Shown: positions 34,456 through 42,174, numbered from the stretch's first letter. The stretch is 64,000 nt of DNA from JBCBSZ01 sp039185015 (GCA_039185015.1 JBCDAU010000012.1:62001-126000), one strand, 5' to 3'. The notes: generated by a model from the letters alone, not told the origin. Program-made: numbers and translations.

Positions 34456-35229
34456 ATGACCGACGCACCACTGCCGAACGCATCCCATGATCTGACCGGC
34501 CGGGTGGCCATGGTCACCGGTGCCACCTCGGGGCTCGGCTGGCGATTCGCCCAGGTGCTCGCCGCCGCCGGCGCCACCGTCGTCGGGACCGGACGCCGGA
34601 CGGATCGACTCGACCAGCTGGCTGCCGAATCGGCCGAGCTCGGCACGATCATCGGCGTCCAGATGGACATGACCGACACCGAGAGCATCCTCGGCGGTGT
34701 CGACACCGCCGAGGATGCCGTCGGCACGATCGACATCCTCGTCAACAACGCCGGCGTCCCCGACGCCCAGCGGGCGCACAAGATGCCGGTCGAGCTGATC
34801 GACCGGGTGATCGACACCAACCTCCGAGGCCCGTACGTGCTCTCGTGCGAGATCGCCCGCCGGCTGATCGCCGCCGAACGACCCGGTGCGATGGTGAACA
34901 TCTCCAGCGCGTCCGGCTTCCACTACGACGGTCACGGCGCCGCGCTCTACTCGGTGACCAAGGCGGCGATCGCCCGGATGAGCGAAGCGCTCGCCGTCGA
35001 GTGGTCTCGCTACCGGATCAACGTGAACTGCATCGCTCCGGGCGCCTTCAGCTCCGAGATGATGGACGGCATGGTCGAACGCATGGGTGACATCAGCCAG
35101 CACTTCCCCCGCAAGCGGATGGGAGATCCGTCCCAGCTCGACTCGACCCTCCTCTACCTCTGCTCCCCGTCCTCCGACGCGGTCACCGGTGCCATCCTCC
35201 GCGTCGACGACGGACAAGGACCTCGCTGA
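34456..35229 (+). CDS. Short-chain dehydrogenase/reductase (SDR)
   Basis: A 257-aa classical SDR. The NAD(P)-binding motif TGATSGLG is at 21-28, NNAG follows, the catalytic Ser lies in NISSASG, and YSVTK gives Y165 and K169. Substrate unknown. A 34-bp perfect DNA palindrome lies inside the gene and encodes part of the helix before NNAG. The reading frame and the protein length are normal, so the palindrome is not an inserted element. The next gene starts 1 nt after the stop, so the two form an operon. Confidence 0.93.
   Translation: MTDAPLPNASHDLTGRVAMVTGATSGLGWRFAQVLAAAGATVVGTGRRTDRLDQLAAESAELGTIIGVQMDMTDTESILGGVDTAEDAVGTIDILVNNAGVPDAQRAHKMPVELIDRVIDTNLRGPYVLSCEIARRLIAAERPGAMVNISSASGFHYDGHGAALYSVTKAAIARMSEALAVEWSRYRINVNCIAPGAFSSEMMDGMVERMGDISQHFPRKRMGDPSQLDSTLLYLCSPSSDAVTGAILRVDDGQGPR
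34685..34718. repeat. 34-bp perfect palindrome inside the SDR gene
   Basis: The half-site GCATCCTCGGCGGTGTC is followed with no spacer by its exact reverse complement. On both strands it reads as the same peptide core in the matching frame (ILGGVDTAED). Pairing stops at 34684/34719. Confidence 0.95.
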
Positions 35230-35230
35230 G

Positions 35231-35971
35231 ATGACGCTCTCGACCGACACCTACCTCGACCACACCCGAACCGGCGGCGCCGCCTTCGCCGACGCCTTGA
35301 TCGGCGCCGACGTCGATGCCCCGGTGGTCGCCTGCGGCGACTGGACGGTCGCCGACCTCGTCGGGCACATCGGCACCGTGCACCGCTGGGCGGCCGTGGC
35401 GTTGCGCGAGGGCCGGCAGCCCGGCCGCGACGACCTGGCCGACGCACCGCCCTTCGACCCATCGGACGCGTCCGGGTGGTACCGGGCCTGTCTCGACGAC
35501 ATCGTCGCCGAGCTCGAGGCAGCCGATCCGGTCGCCTCGTCGTGGCACCCGTTCCCCGTCGAGCAGGTCGCCGGGTTCTGGTTCCGCCGGATGGCGCACG
35601 AGATCGCCGTCCATCGCTGGGACCTCGAGCACGCCGTCTCGACGCCGACGACCATGGATCCGGCCCTCGCCTCGGACGGGATCGACGAGTACTTCGAGGT
35701 CACGATCCCACGCCTGGTCGTCCAGGGGCGGGACCTCCCGACGAGCAGCTTCCACGTGCACTGCACCGACGTCGAGGGCGAGTGGCTCGTGTGGACCGAG
35801 GACGGTGACTACCGGATGGTCCGCGAGCACCGAAAGGGCGATGCCGCGCTGCGGGGTCCGGCCGAGCAGCTGCTGCTGCGGATGTGGAACCGACCGGCGC
35901 CGGACGACGAGCTGAGCCCCGTCGGCGACGAGACCGCCTTCGTCGACTGGACGTCCCTCGGCGGTAACTGA
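35231..35971 (+). CDS. Mycothiol-dependent maleylpyruvate-isomerase-like protein
   Basis: A 246-aa actinobacterial protein of the DinB-fold MDMPI family. The N-terminal helix bundle has CGDWTVADLVGHIGTVHRW and MAHEIAVHRWDLEHA, which carry the metal-binding His residues. The C-terminal domain (about 165-246) is the family's extra beta domain. Members use mycothiol in isomerisation or transfer reactions, and the substrate here is unknown. It starts 1 nt after the SDR stop. The ATG at 35231 is preferred over longer frames that overlap the SDR gene. Confidence 0.9.
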   Translation: MTLSTDTYLDHTRTGGAAFADALIGADVDAPVVACGDWTVADLVGHIGTVHRWAAVALREGRQPGRDDLADAPPFDPSDASGWYRACLDDIVAELEAADPVASSWHPFPVEQVAGFWFRRMAHEIAVHRWDLEHAVSTPTTMDPALASDGIDEYFEVTIPRLVVQGRDLPTSSFHVHCTDVEGEWLVWTEDGDYRMVREHRKGDAALRGPAEQLLLRMWNRPAPDDELSPVGDETAFVDWTSLGGN

Positions 35972-35982
35972 GCCCCGACCAA

Positions 35983-36155
35983 GCACCGGCCCCCGAGCGG
36001 GCAGGAACACCGCACGGCCCGGCCGCAGCCCGCCAGGGCGAGGACCTCGGGAGGAGCTCGGGGCACCGGGCCCCCGAGCGGGCAGGAGCACAGCACGGCC
36101 CGGGCCGCAGGCCGTCAGGCCGAGGACACCGGGAGGAGGGAGGGGCTCCGGGGCC
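35983..36155. repeat. 80-bp tandem repeat (about 2.1 copies) between convergent genes
   Basis: Two imperfect copies start at 35983 and 36063 with GCACCGG...CCCCCGAGCGGG, and a third copy begins near 36143. The whole gap 35972-36171 between two convergent genes holds only this repeat. It is GC-rich and could fold, so it may also serve as a terminator region. Confidence 0.8.
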
Positions 36156-36171
36156 CCACCCGGGTATCGAC

Positions 36172-36930
36172 TCAGAACACCGTGTAGCCGCCGTCGACGC
36201 AGACCTCCTGGCCGGTGTGGAAGGTCTGGGACGGGTCGGCGAGGAAAGCACCGACCTCGCGGAACTCGACGGGCTCGGCCCATCGGCGCACCGGCGTCCG
36301 ACGTACGGTCGCGTCGCGGAACTTGTCGTTCTCGTAGCCGCCCGACGCGAGCTCGGTGATCGTCCAGCCGGGCAGCAGGGAGTTCACCCGGATCCGGTGG
36401 CGGGCGAGCCCGACGGCGAGCGCCCGGACCAAACCGTTGAGCGCGGTCTTGGCGGTGCCGTACGCCTCGTTGTTGGCTGCGCCGTGGATCGCCGACGTGG
36501 AGGACACGGCGACGAGGCTGCCCCCCACGCCCTGCTCGACGAGGCGCCGGGCGCCTTCGCGCAGGGTGAGGAAGACGCCGTCGAGATTGACCTCCATGAC
36601 GGCGCGCCAGTCATCGAGGGTCAGCTCGAGGAACGGGGTCCCCGTGCCACCACGGCCGGCGTTCGCGAACACGCCGTCGAGCCGGCCGAGGTCGGCGATC
36701 GAACGGTCCATGGTCTCGATCGTCTGCGCCTCGTCGGCCACATCGCAGACGTAGGCCTCGGCGGTCCCGCCGAGGGAGCGGAGCTGCTCGAGCGCCGCGC
36801 CGTTCTTCTCCTCGTTGCGTCCCCAGATCGCGATCGCGCCGCCGGCGAGCACGATGCCCTCCGCCATGCCGAGGCCGATGCCGCCGTTGCCGCCCGTGAC
36901 GACGAAGACCTTGCCGCTGAGATCGATCAT
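36172..36930 (-). CDS. Short-chain dehydrogenase/reductase (SDR)
   Basis: A 252-aa classical SDR. The cofactor motif TGGNGGIG is at 12-19, FANAG replaces the usual NNAG, the catalytic Ser lies in VSSTSA, and Y157-x3-K161 completes the triad. The C-terminal GQEVCVDGGYT is typical. The ATG at 36930 is chosen because the fold begins right after it and a CAGCAT hexamer ends 6 nt upstream. It is divergent from the NUDIX gene across the palindrome-bearing repeats. Substrate unknown. Confidence 0.92.
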   Translation of the reverse strand: MIDLSGKVFVVTGGNGGIGLGMAEGIVLAGGAIAIWGRNEEKNGAALEQLRSLGGTAEAYVCDVADEAQTIETMDRSIADLGRLDGVFANAGRGGTGTPFLELTLDDWRAVMEVNLDGVFLTLREGARRLVEQGVGGSLVAVSSTSAIHGAANNEAYGTAKTALNGLVRALAVGLARHRIRVNSLLPGWTITELASGGYENDKFRDATVRRTPVRRWAEPVEFREVGAFLADPSQTFHTGQEVCVDGGYTVF

Positions 36931-36974
36931 GCCCGGATGCTGACAGGTCGTCGCGACGACGGCACGCTCACCCC

Positions 36975-37085
36975 GAGCGCGCCGGCCCACCCGTTCCCGA
37001 TCACCCGAGCGCGCCGGCCCACCCGTTCCCGATCACCCGTGGGTGATCGGCCTACCCGTTCCCGATCACCCGTGGGTGATCGGCC
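36975..37085. repeat. 32/33-bp tandem repeats with operator-like palindromes
   Basis: Units start at 36975, 37007, 37039 and 37072 (partial), and all share ACCCGTTCCCGATCACCC. The first two begin GAGCGCGCCGGCCC and the last two GTGGGTGATCGGCC. Junctions with the second type create the palindrome CCGATCACCC-GT-GGGTGATCGG at 37029-37050 and again at 37062-37083. The array fills the promoter gap between the divergent SDR and NUDIX genes, so it may be a two-site operator. Confidence 0.8.
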
Positions 37086-37097
37086 ATGCTGTGCGGC

Positions 37098-37823
37098 ATG
37101 GAGGTCACCCACGACGAGGCGTTGCGCGATCGGCTCCGACGGCACCTGGCCGACCACGACGTCCGCCGGCACGGCCTCGACGGACGTCGTCACGCAGCGG
37201 TCGCCGTGGTCGTGATCGACAGCGACGCGCAGGAACACGGCACCGACCCGACACCGGCCGACGCCATCATCGACCTCAGCATGATCCCCGGGGACGTCGA
37301 CGGACTCGACGGCCGGGTGGACGGCACCGCTGGTGGCGCGTCGGTCATCCTCACCCGTCGTCAGCCCCGGATGCGGGCCCACGCCGGGCAGTGGGCGTTC
37401 CCCGGTGGGCGAGTCGATCCCGGCGAGGATCCGATCGAGGCCGCCCGCCGCGAGGTCAGCGAGGAGATCGGGCTCGACCTCCCGGACGAGGCGCTGCTCG
37501 GGCGCCTGGACGACTATCCGACGCGGTCCGGGTACGTGATCTCCCCGTTCGTCTTCTGGGCCGGCGCCGGCGCGGAGCCGGTCGCCAACCCCGACGAGGT
37601 GGCGTCGATCCACCGGATCTCGGTGCGCGAGCTGCTGCGCCCGGACTCCCCGCGGTTCGTCGACATCCCCGAGAGCGACCGGCCCGTGATCCAGATGCCG
37701 ATCGGCAGCGACCTGATCCACGCCCCGACGGGTGCGGTGCTCCACCAGTTCCGGGCCGTCGCCTACGAGGGTCGCAGCATCCGGGTCGACGGCTTCGAGC
37801 AGCCGGTCTTCGCCTGGCGCTGA
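37098..37823 (+). CDS. NUDIX hydrolase, CoA-diphosphatase-like
   Basis: A 241-aa NUDIX protein. The NUDIX box is complete at 104-126 (G-x5-E-x7-RE-V-x-EE-x-G-L). It is preceded by ILTRRQPRMRAHAGQWAFPGG, which matches the extra motif of CoA pyrophosphatases (UPF0035). It probably hydrolyses CoA or acyl-CoA to phosphopantetheine and 3',5'-ADP. An ATG at 37086 is also in frame, but 37098 leaves the palindrome intact upstream. It stands alone between the repeat arrays. Confidence 0.9.
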   Translation: MEVTHDEALRDRLRRHLADHDVRRHGLDGRRHAAVAVVVIDSDAQEHGTDPTPADAIIDLSMIPGDVDGLDGRVDGTAGGASVILTRRQPRMRAHAGQWAFPGGRVDPGEDPIEAARREVSEEIGLDLPDEALLGRLDDYPTRSGYVISPFVFWAGAGAEPVANPDEVASIHRISVRELLRPDSPRFVDIPESDRPVIQMPIGSDLIHAPTGAVLHQFRAVAYEGRSIRVDGFEQPVFAWR

Positions 37824-37850
37824 CCGCCCACCCGACGAGTCGTCAGCCGA

Positions 37851-38000
37851 CTCAACGCACCGAGGACAACACGAGCTCGATCGCCCAACTCAACGCACCG
37901 AGGACAACACGAGCTCGATCGCCCAACTCAACGCACCGAGGACAACACGAGCTCGATCGCCCAACTCAACGCACCGAGGACAACACGAGCTCGATCGCCC
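37851..38000. repeat. Four-copy 38-bp tandem array derived from the tetR 3' end
   Basis: Four copies with an exact 38-bp period start at 37851, 37889, 37927 and 37965 (unit begins CTCAACGCACCGAGGACAAC). The last copy is the 3' end of the TetR gene, including its stop codon; the other three lie downstream as spacer. The copies are identical, so the expansion is recent. There are no spacers, so it is not a CRISPR array. Confidence 0.95.
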
Positions 38001-38517
38001 GCTCGTAGGCCGCGTCGGCGTCGATGAGCAACGGCGGCGCGAGGCCCTGCAGCTCGAGCATGACGTAGCCGTGGATGGTCGCCCACAGGTGGTAGGCGCG
38101 GTCGCCGGCGTGATCGGGTCCGAGCTCGGCGTTGACCATCCGCACGAGCCGGTCGAACGAGGCCAACGACCGGGCGACCGCCTGCTCGCTCGGCTCGTGG
38201 CCCGGAACCGCGGACCCGAACATGATCAGGTAGTAGGTCGAGTCCGCGAGGCCCCAACGCCGGTAGGCGCGCGCCTGGGACACGAGGTCGTGATCGGCGG
38301 CGTCGAGGGCGGCGTCGAAGCGCTCGAACCCTTCCACGTAGAGGGCGTCGACGAGCCCGCCCTTGCCTCCGAACCAGGTGTAGACGCCGGTCGTCGAGCA
38401 CCCGGCGCCCGAGGCGACCCGGCGGACGGTCAGCGCGGCGGCCCCGTCGTCCTGCAGGACCGCGATCGCTGCATCGAGGATCGCCTGCCGCTGGTCGGGG
38501 GTTGACTCGTCGCTCAT
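37966..38517 (-). CDS. TetR-family regulator (WHG-type C-terminal domain)
   Basis: A 183-aa TetR protein. The recognition helix lies in ASGAGCSTTGVYTWFGGKGGL, and the C-terminal part (ADSTYYLIMFGSAVPG, HLWATIHGYVMLELQG) resembles the WHG/TetR_C_13 ligand domain. It is divergent from the carotenoid oxygenase gene with AGTTACGCC-type half-sites between them, so it probably controls that gene. Its last 12 codons and stop are duplicated three more times downstream. Confidence 0.93.
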   Translation of the reverse strand: MSDESTPDQRQAILDAAIAVLQDDGAAALTVRRVASGAGCSTTGVYTWFGGKGGLVDALYVEGFERFDAALDAADHDLVSQARAYRRWGLADSTYYLIMFGSAVPGHEPSEQAVARSLASFDRLVRMVNAELGPDHAGDRAYHLWATIHGYVMLELQGLAPPLLIDADAAYERAIELVLSSVR

Positions 38518-38526
38518 CGTGCAACA

Positions 38527-38552
38527 AAGTTACGCCATAACTTAGTTACGCC
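38527..38552. promoter_or_regulatory. Composite TetR operator
   Basis: AAGTTA-CGCCA-TAACTT (38527-38543) is a perfect 6-bp inverted repeat. It overlaps a second one, TAACT-T-AGTTA (38538-38548), and GTTACGCC is repeated at 38529 and 38545. It lies between the divergent tetR and carotenoid oxygenase genes, and is AT-rich against a GC-rich background. Confidence 0.7.
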
Positions 38553-38577
38553 CAGTCAGTGAGACGAGGAGACCGTC

Positions 38578-39954
38578 GTGGCCGACATCACGATCACCGA
38601 GAACGCGTACCTCGCGGGCAACTACGCCCCCGTCGAGGAGGAGGTCACCACCCACGACCTACCGGTCGACGGTGAGCTGCCCCGCGAGCTCGAGGGCCGG
38701 TACCTGCGCAACGGCCCGAACCCGATGGACGCCCCCGATCCCTCGACCCACCACTGGTTCATGGGTGACGGCATGGTGCACGGCGTACGCCTCCGCGACG
38801 GCCGGGCGGAGTGGTACCGCAACCGGTACGTCGGGTCACCAGCGGTGAACTCGGCCCGCGGTCGGAGCGACATCGCCGGGCCGAACTGGAGCGGCACCGG
38901 GACCGGACCGAACACCAACGTCGGCGGCTTCGCCGGCACCACCTGGGCGATGGTCGAAGCCGGCGGCACCCCCGTCGAGCTGACCTACGAGCTCGAGAGC
39001 ATCGCCCGCAACGACTTCAACGGCACCCTCCCGGGCGCGTTCAGCGCCCACCCGAAGTTCGACCCCGCCACCGGCGAGCTCCACGCGATGACCTACGCCT
39101 GGGCCCAGTGGCTCGATCACGTCCAGTACGTCGTCGTCGGGCCCGATGCGACGGTGTCCCGCACCGTGGACATCCCGCTGCCGGGCATGACGATGCTCCA
39201 CGACATGTCGCTCACGAACCGCTTCGCGATCGTCTACGACCAGCCGTGCACCGTCGACCTCGACCTCGCGTTCGCCGGTCGCTTCCCGTTCCGCTGGGAC
39301 CCCGACTACGGCAACCGGGTCGGGCTGCTGCCACGGGAGGGGAATGCCGAGGACATCATCTGGATCGACGTCCCCAACGGATACTCCTTCCACCCGATGA
39401 ACGCCTACGACGCCGAGGACGGCACGGTCGTCATCGACCTCTGCAACTACGACGTGATGTTCGACCAGGACATCCTCGGCCCCTTCGGCGACGGCGGGCA
39501 GGCCCGGCTCGAGCGATGGGTGCTCGACCCCGACCGCCGCACCGCCTCGATCACCGTGATCGACGAGACAGCCAACGAGTTCCCCCGCCACCGCGGTTCG
39601 CTCTCGACCCGGCCGTACCGCTTCGGCTACTGCGTGGCGCCGTCGCCCGATCCGGCCGACAGCTGGCCCGTCGTCAAGCACGACCTGGTCTCCGGTGCCC
39701 GTGAGACCTTCGACCACGGGCCCGGCCGGGCCGCCGGAGAGGTCGTCTTCGTGCCGAAGGCCGACGACGACGCCGAGGACGCCGGCTGGCTCGTTGGCCT
39801 GGTGCACGACCAGGGCGAGCAGCGCACGGAGCTCTCCGTGCTCGACGCGCAGGACCTCGCTCGGGGTCCGGTCGCGACCGTCCACCTCCCCCAGCGGGTG
39901 CCCTTCGGCTTCCACGGCAACTGGGTCTCGGACTCCTCGGTCTCCCCCGACTGA
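38578..39954 (+). CDS. Carotenoid oxygenase family (RPE65/CCD-like)
   Basis: A 458-aa seven-bladed propeller oxygenase. The four iron-binding histidines are at H158 (AHPKFD), H208 (MLHDMS), H272 (FHPMNAYD) and H446 (GFHGNW). GRYLRNGPNP near residue 40 is the family N-terminal signature. Members split a C=C bond of carotenoids, stilbenes or lignin-derived phenylpropanoids; the substrate here is open. The GTG start has GACGAGGAGA upstream. Likely controlled by the divergent TetR. Confidence 0.95.
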   Translation: MADITITENAYLAGNYAPVEEEVTTHDLPVDGELPRELEGRYLRNGPNPMDAPDPSTHHWFMGDGMVHGVRLRDGRAEWYRNRYVGSPAVNSARGRSDIAGPNWSGTGTGPNTNVGGFAGTTWAMVEAGGTPVELTYELESIARNDFNGTLPGAFSAHPKFDPATGELHAMTYAWAQWLDHVQYVVVGPDATVSRTVDIPLPGMTMLHDMSLTNRFAIVYDQPCTVDLDLAFAGRFPFRWDPDYGNRVGLLPREGNAEDIIWIDVPNGYSFHPMNAYDAEDGTVVIDLCNYDVMFDQDILGPFGDGGQARLERWVLDPDRRTASITVIDETANEFPRHRGSLSTRPYRFGYCVAPSPDPADSWPVVKHDLVSGARETFDHGPGRAAGEVVFVPKADDDAEDAGWLVGLVHDQGEQRTELSVLDAQDLARGPVATVHLPQRVPFGFHGNWVSDSSVSPD

Positions 39955-40034
39955 GCCGTCGCTCGGCCGGGGCCGTCCGGACCCACGCCGGGCGATGACG
40001 ACACCTCTGGCTCGTCCGGGCCCCGCCGGGGACG

Positions 40035-40040
40035 TACCGT
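40035..40040 (+). promoter_or_regulatory. Leaderless-type -10 element TACCGT
   Basis: TACCGT ends 7 nt before the ATG of the 9-codon mini-ORF at 40048, not before the transporter gene itself, so the mini-ORF would be the first thing translated. Confidence 0.4.
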
Positions 40041-40047
40041 GTGGGCG

Positions 40048-40077
40048 ATGAGTCGGTCTGACCTCGGGCGCCCATGA
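40048..40077 (+). CDS. Possible leader mini-ORF 1 (9 aa)
   Basis: An ATG 7 nt after a TACCGT -10-like hexamer opens a 9-codon ORF (MSRSDLGRP). Its TGA overlaps the ATG of mini-ORF 2 (ATGA). It is too short to judge by composition; the evidence is the promoter spacing and the chain of overlaps leading to the transporter start. Confidence 0.3.
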   Translation: MSRSDLGRP

Positions 40078-40121
40078 CACAGGCGCCATCCGCTGGACCC
40101 GGGGCATCGGGGTCCGGGTGA
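40074..40121 (+). CDS. Possible leader mini-ORF 2 (15 aa)
   Basis: A 15-codon ORF (MTQAPSAGPGASGSG) begins in the stop of mini-ORF 1. Its TGA overlaps the GTG of the CNNM-type transporter gene (GTGA). It may couple translation to the transporter. Pro, Gly and Ser dominate, as in some sensory leader peptides, but this could be chance. Confidence 0.3.
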   Translation: MTQAPSAGPGASGSG

Positions 40122-41413
40122 GCGGCATCTGGTTCCAGCTCGCGCTGGTCGCCGCGCTGGTCTTGCTCAACGCCGTGTTCGCCGGCTCCGAGATGGCGCT
40201 GGTCTCGCTGCGCGAAGGCCAGCTCCAGCGCCTCGAGAACGAGTCATCTCGGGGCAAGGTCCTCGGACGGCTCGCCCGCGACCCGAACCGCTTCCTCGCC
40301 ACGATCCAGGTCGGCATCACCCTCGCCGGCTTCCTCGCTTCGGCGTCCGCTGCGGTCTCGCTCGCCGAACCGCTCGAAGAACCGTTGTCATTCCTCGGCG
40401 GAGCGGCGCGCCCCGGCTCGATCTTCGTCGTCACGATCGCGCTCTCGTACCTCACGCTGGTGCTCGGCGAGCTCGCCCCGAAGCGGCTGGCGATGCAGCG
40501 CTCGGAGGGCTGGGCGCTGCTCGTGGCCCGGCCGCTGTCCGGGCTGTCCCGGATCGCCCGTCCGGCGATCTGGCTGCTGTCGGTGTCGACCGATCTGGTG
40601 GTCCGGGTCCTCGGTGGCGACCCCAACCAGGAGCGCGAGGCGGTCACCGAGGCCGAGCTGCGCGACATGGTCCGGACGCAGGAGTCGTTCACCCTGCAGC
40701 AGCGGACGATCATCAGCGGCGCCTTCGAGATCGCCGACCGGCGACTGAGCGAGGTGATGCGGCCCCGCCCCGACGTGGTCACCCTCGACGCCGAGACGTC
40801 CTGCCCCGAGGCGCTGGCCGAGCTGGCGGCCTCCGGGCACTCGCGGGCCCCGGTGTGCGTCAACGGCACGCTGGACGAGACCGTCGGCGTCGTCCACCTC
40901 CGAGACCTGCTGCTCGACGAGCCCGGGTGCGTCGCCCGCGACGTCGCCAACCCTGCGGTCGTGCTCCCCGAGAGCGCCGGCGTGCTCGATGCGCTCCGCA
41001 CGATGCAGACCGAGCGGACCCAGCTCGCCCTCGTCGTGAGCGAGCACGGCGGCGCCGAGGGGATCGTGACGGTCGAGGACCTGATCGAGGAGGTCGTCGG
41101 CGAGATCCACGACGAAACCGATCATGATCTCGAGGCGCTGCACCAGGAGGCCGACGGCAGCCTCGTGCTGACGGGCCGCTTCCCGGCCCACGAGCTCCCC
41201 GAGGTCGGCATCTCGATCCCCGAGGGCGACTACGCCACGATCGCCGGGTTCCTCCTGTCCGAGCTGGGACGGGTCCCGAAGGAGCCGGGCGACGTCGTCG
41301 AGCACGGCCGCTGGCGCTTCGAGATCATCGAGGTCGACGAGCGGGCCATCGCATCGGTCAGGGCCACCCAGCTGGAGGAGCCGGACGAGCCGGACGACGA
41401 CGACGGCGAGTAG
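40118..41413 (+). CDS. CNNM/CorC (hemolysin C)-family ion transporter
   Basis: A 431-aa membrane protein with the standard order: DUF21/CNNM membrane domain with three to four helices (about 5-165; GSEMALVSLREGQLQ near the start), a CBS-pair domain (about 185-320) and a C-terminal CorC/HlyC domain (about 340-420). Bacterial CNNM proteins export Mg2+ and sense ATP-Mg through the CBS pair. The acidic end EEPDEPDDDDGE is notable. The GTG start is coupled to the stop of mini-ORF 2. It ends 11 nt from the convergent desaturase gene. Confidence 0.93.
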   Translation: MSGIWFQLALVAALVLLNAVFAGSEMALVSLREGQLQRLENESSRGKVLGRLARDPNRFLATIQVGITLAGFLASASAAVSLAEPLEEPLSFLGGAARPGSIFVVTIALSYLTLVLGELAPKRLAMQRSEGWALLVARPLSGLSRIARPAIWLLSVSTDLVVRVLGGDPNQEREAVTEAELRDMVRTQESFTLQQRTIISGAFEIADRRLSEVMRPRPDVVTLDAETSCPEALAELAASGHSRAPVCVNGTLDETVGVVHLRDLLLDEPGCVARDVANPAVVLPESAGVLDALRTMQTERTQLALVVSEHGGAEGIVTVEDLIEEVVGEIHDETDHDLEALHQEADGSLVLTGRFPAHELPEVGISIPEGDYATIAGFLLSELGRVPKEPGDVVEHGRWRFEIIEVDERAIASVRATQLEEPDEPDDDDGE

Positions 41414-41424
41414 CGGCGGCTCGC

Positions 41425-42153
41425 TCAGGCGGGGACCGACACTGACCTCACCTCGGCCATCCCAACCTGCTCGAGACTACGGATCAGCCACCAGCCGGGA
41501 TCGACCTCACCCTCGGCGAACGCGAAGTTGGCCGCCGTCGGCCGGTGGTGGTGGTTGTTGTGGAGCCCCTCACCGGCGATCAGCCAGGCGAGCAGCTGGA
41601 CGTTGGTCGCGCTGTTGTCGTGGGGCCGGTCGCCGAAGGTGTGGGTCACCCCGTTGATCAGGCCGCCACCGGCCACGTAGGCCACGATGTGCGCCGCCAT
41701 GATCGCGGCGGCCCGCCGCCCTCCGAGCAACCGGCCGAGCACGACCGTCGTGACGCCGAGACCGGCGAGACCGGACCGGAAGACGGTGCGGTCGAGGTGG
41801 TCGGGTGGAAGGTCGCGGGTGTAGCGCTCGACCATCTCGGTGTCGGCGGCCGCCTTCCGGTACAGCGCGACGTTCGCGAGCAGCACCCGTCGCCAACCGA
41901 GCAGCGCCGGCGAGTGCGGGTCGAGCTCGGTGTCGAGCTTGGCGTGGTGGCGCCGGTGCACAGCGACCCACTCACGCCGGTCGATCCCGGTGGTGAGCCA
42001 CAGGACCGAGCGGAAGCCGCGATCGGCAGCGGGACGGACCCGGAGGGCCCGATGCGTCAGCGCCCGGTGCAGGTACACGCTGGTGGCGAGGTTTGCGGCG
42101 GTGGTCAGCGCTGCGGCGGTCCCGACGCTGGCGAGCTTGCTGCGAAACGACAC
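41425..42153 (-). CDS. Membrane fatty-acid desaturase (stearoyl-CoA type)
   Basis: A 242-aa membrane desaturase with all three histidine boxes: HRALTH, HRRHH and HNNHH. Three to four hydrophobic stretches surround them. It introduces a double bond into acyl chains, usually at delta-9, using oxygen and an electron carrier not encoded here. It is shorter than animal homologues but normal for actinobacterial ones. The GTG start has a TACGGT element 6 nt upstream. The PaaX-like gene ends 21 nt further upstream on the same strand. Confidence 0.9.
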   Translation of the reverse strand: MSFRSKLASVGTAAALTTAANLATSVYLHRALTHRALRVRPAADRGFRSVLWLTTGIDRREWVAVHRRHHAKLDTELDPHSPALLGWRRVLLANVALYRKAAADTEMVERYTRDLPPDHLDRTVFRSGLAGLGVTTVVLGRLLGGRRAAAIMAAHIVAYVAGGGLINGVTHTFGDRPHDNSATNVQLLAWLIAGEGLHNNHHHRPTAANFAFAEGEVDPGWWLIRSLEQVGMAEVRSVSVPA

Positions 42154-42159
42154 GGGCGG

Positions 42160-42165
42160 ACCGTA
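42160..42165 (-). promoter_or_regulatory. Leaderless-type -10 element TACGGT
   Basis: On the minus strand TACGGT ends 6 nt before the GTG of the desaturase gene. It lies in the 21-nt gap after the PaaX-like gene, so the desaturase may have its own promoter. Confidence 0.45.
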
Positions 42166-42174
42166 GCCCGGCCA

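Noticed and set aside
34685..34718. Inserted mobile palindromic element (REP-like) in the SDR gene
   Set aside because: The encoded protein has normal SDR length and alignment through the palindrome, so nothing was inserted.
36975..37085. CRISPR array or attachment site
   Set aside because: Tandem units with no spacers and no integrase or cas gene near; a divergent promoter location fits an operator better.
37851..38000. CRISPR array
   Set aside because: Units are directly abutting and identical with no unique spacers, and the last unit is part of a tetR gene.
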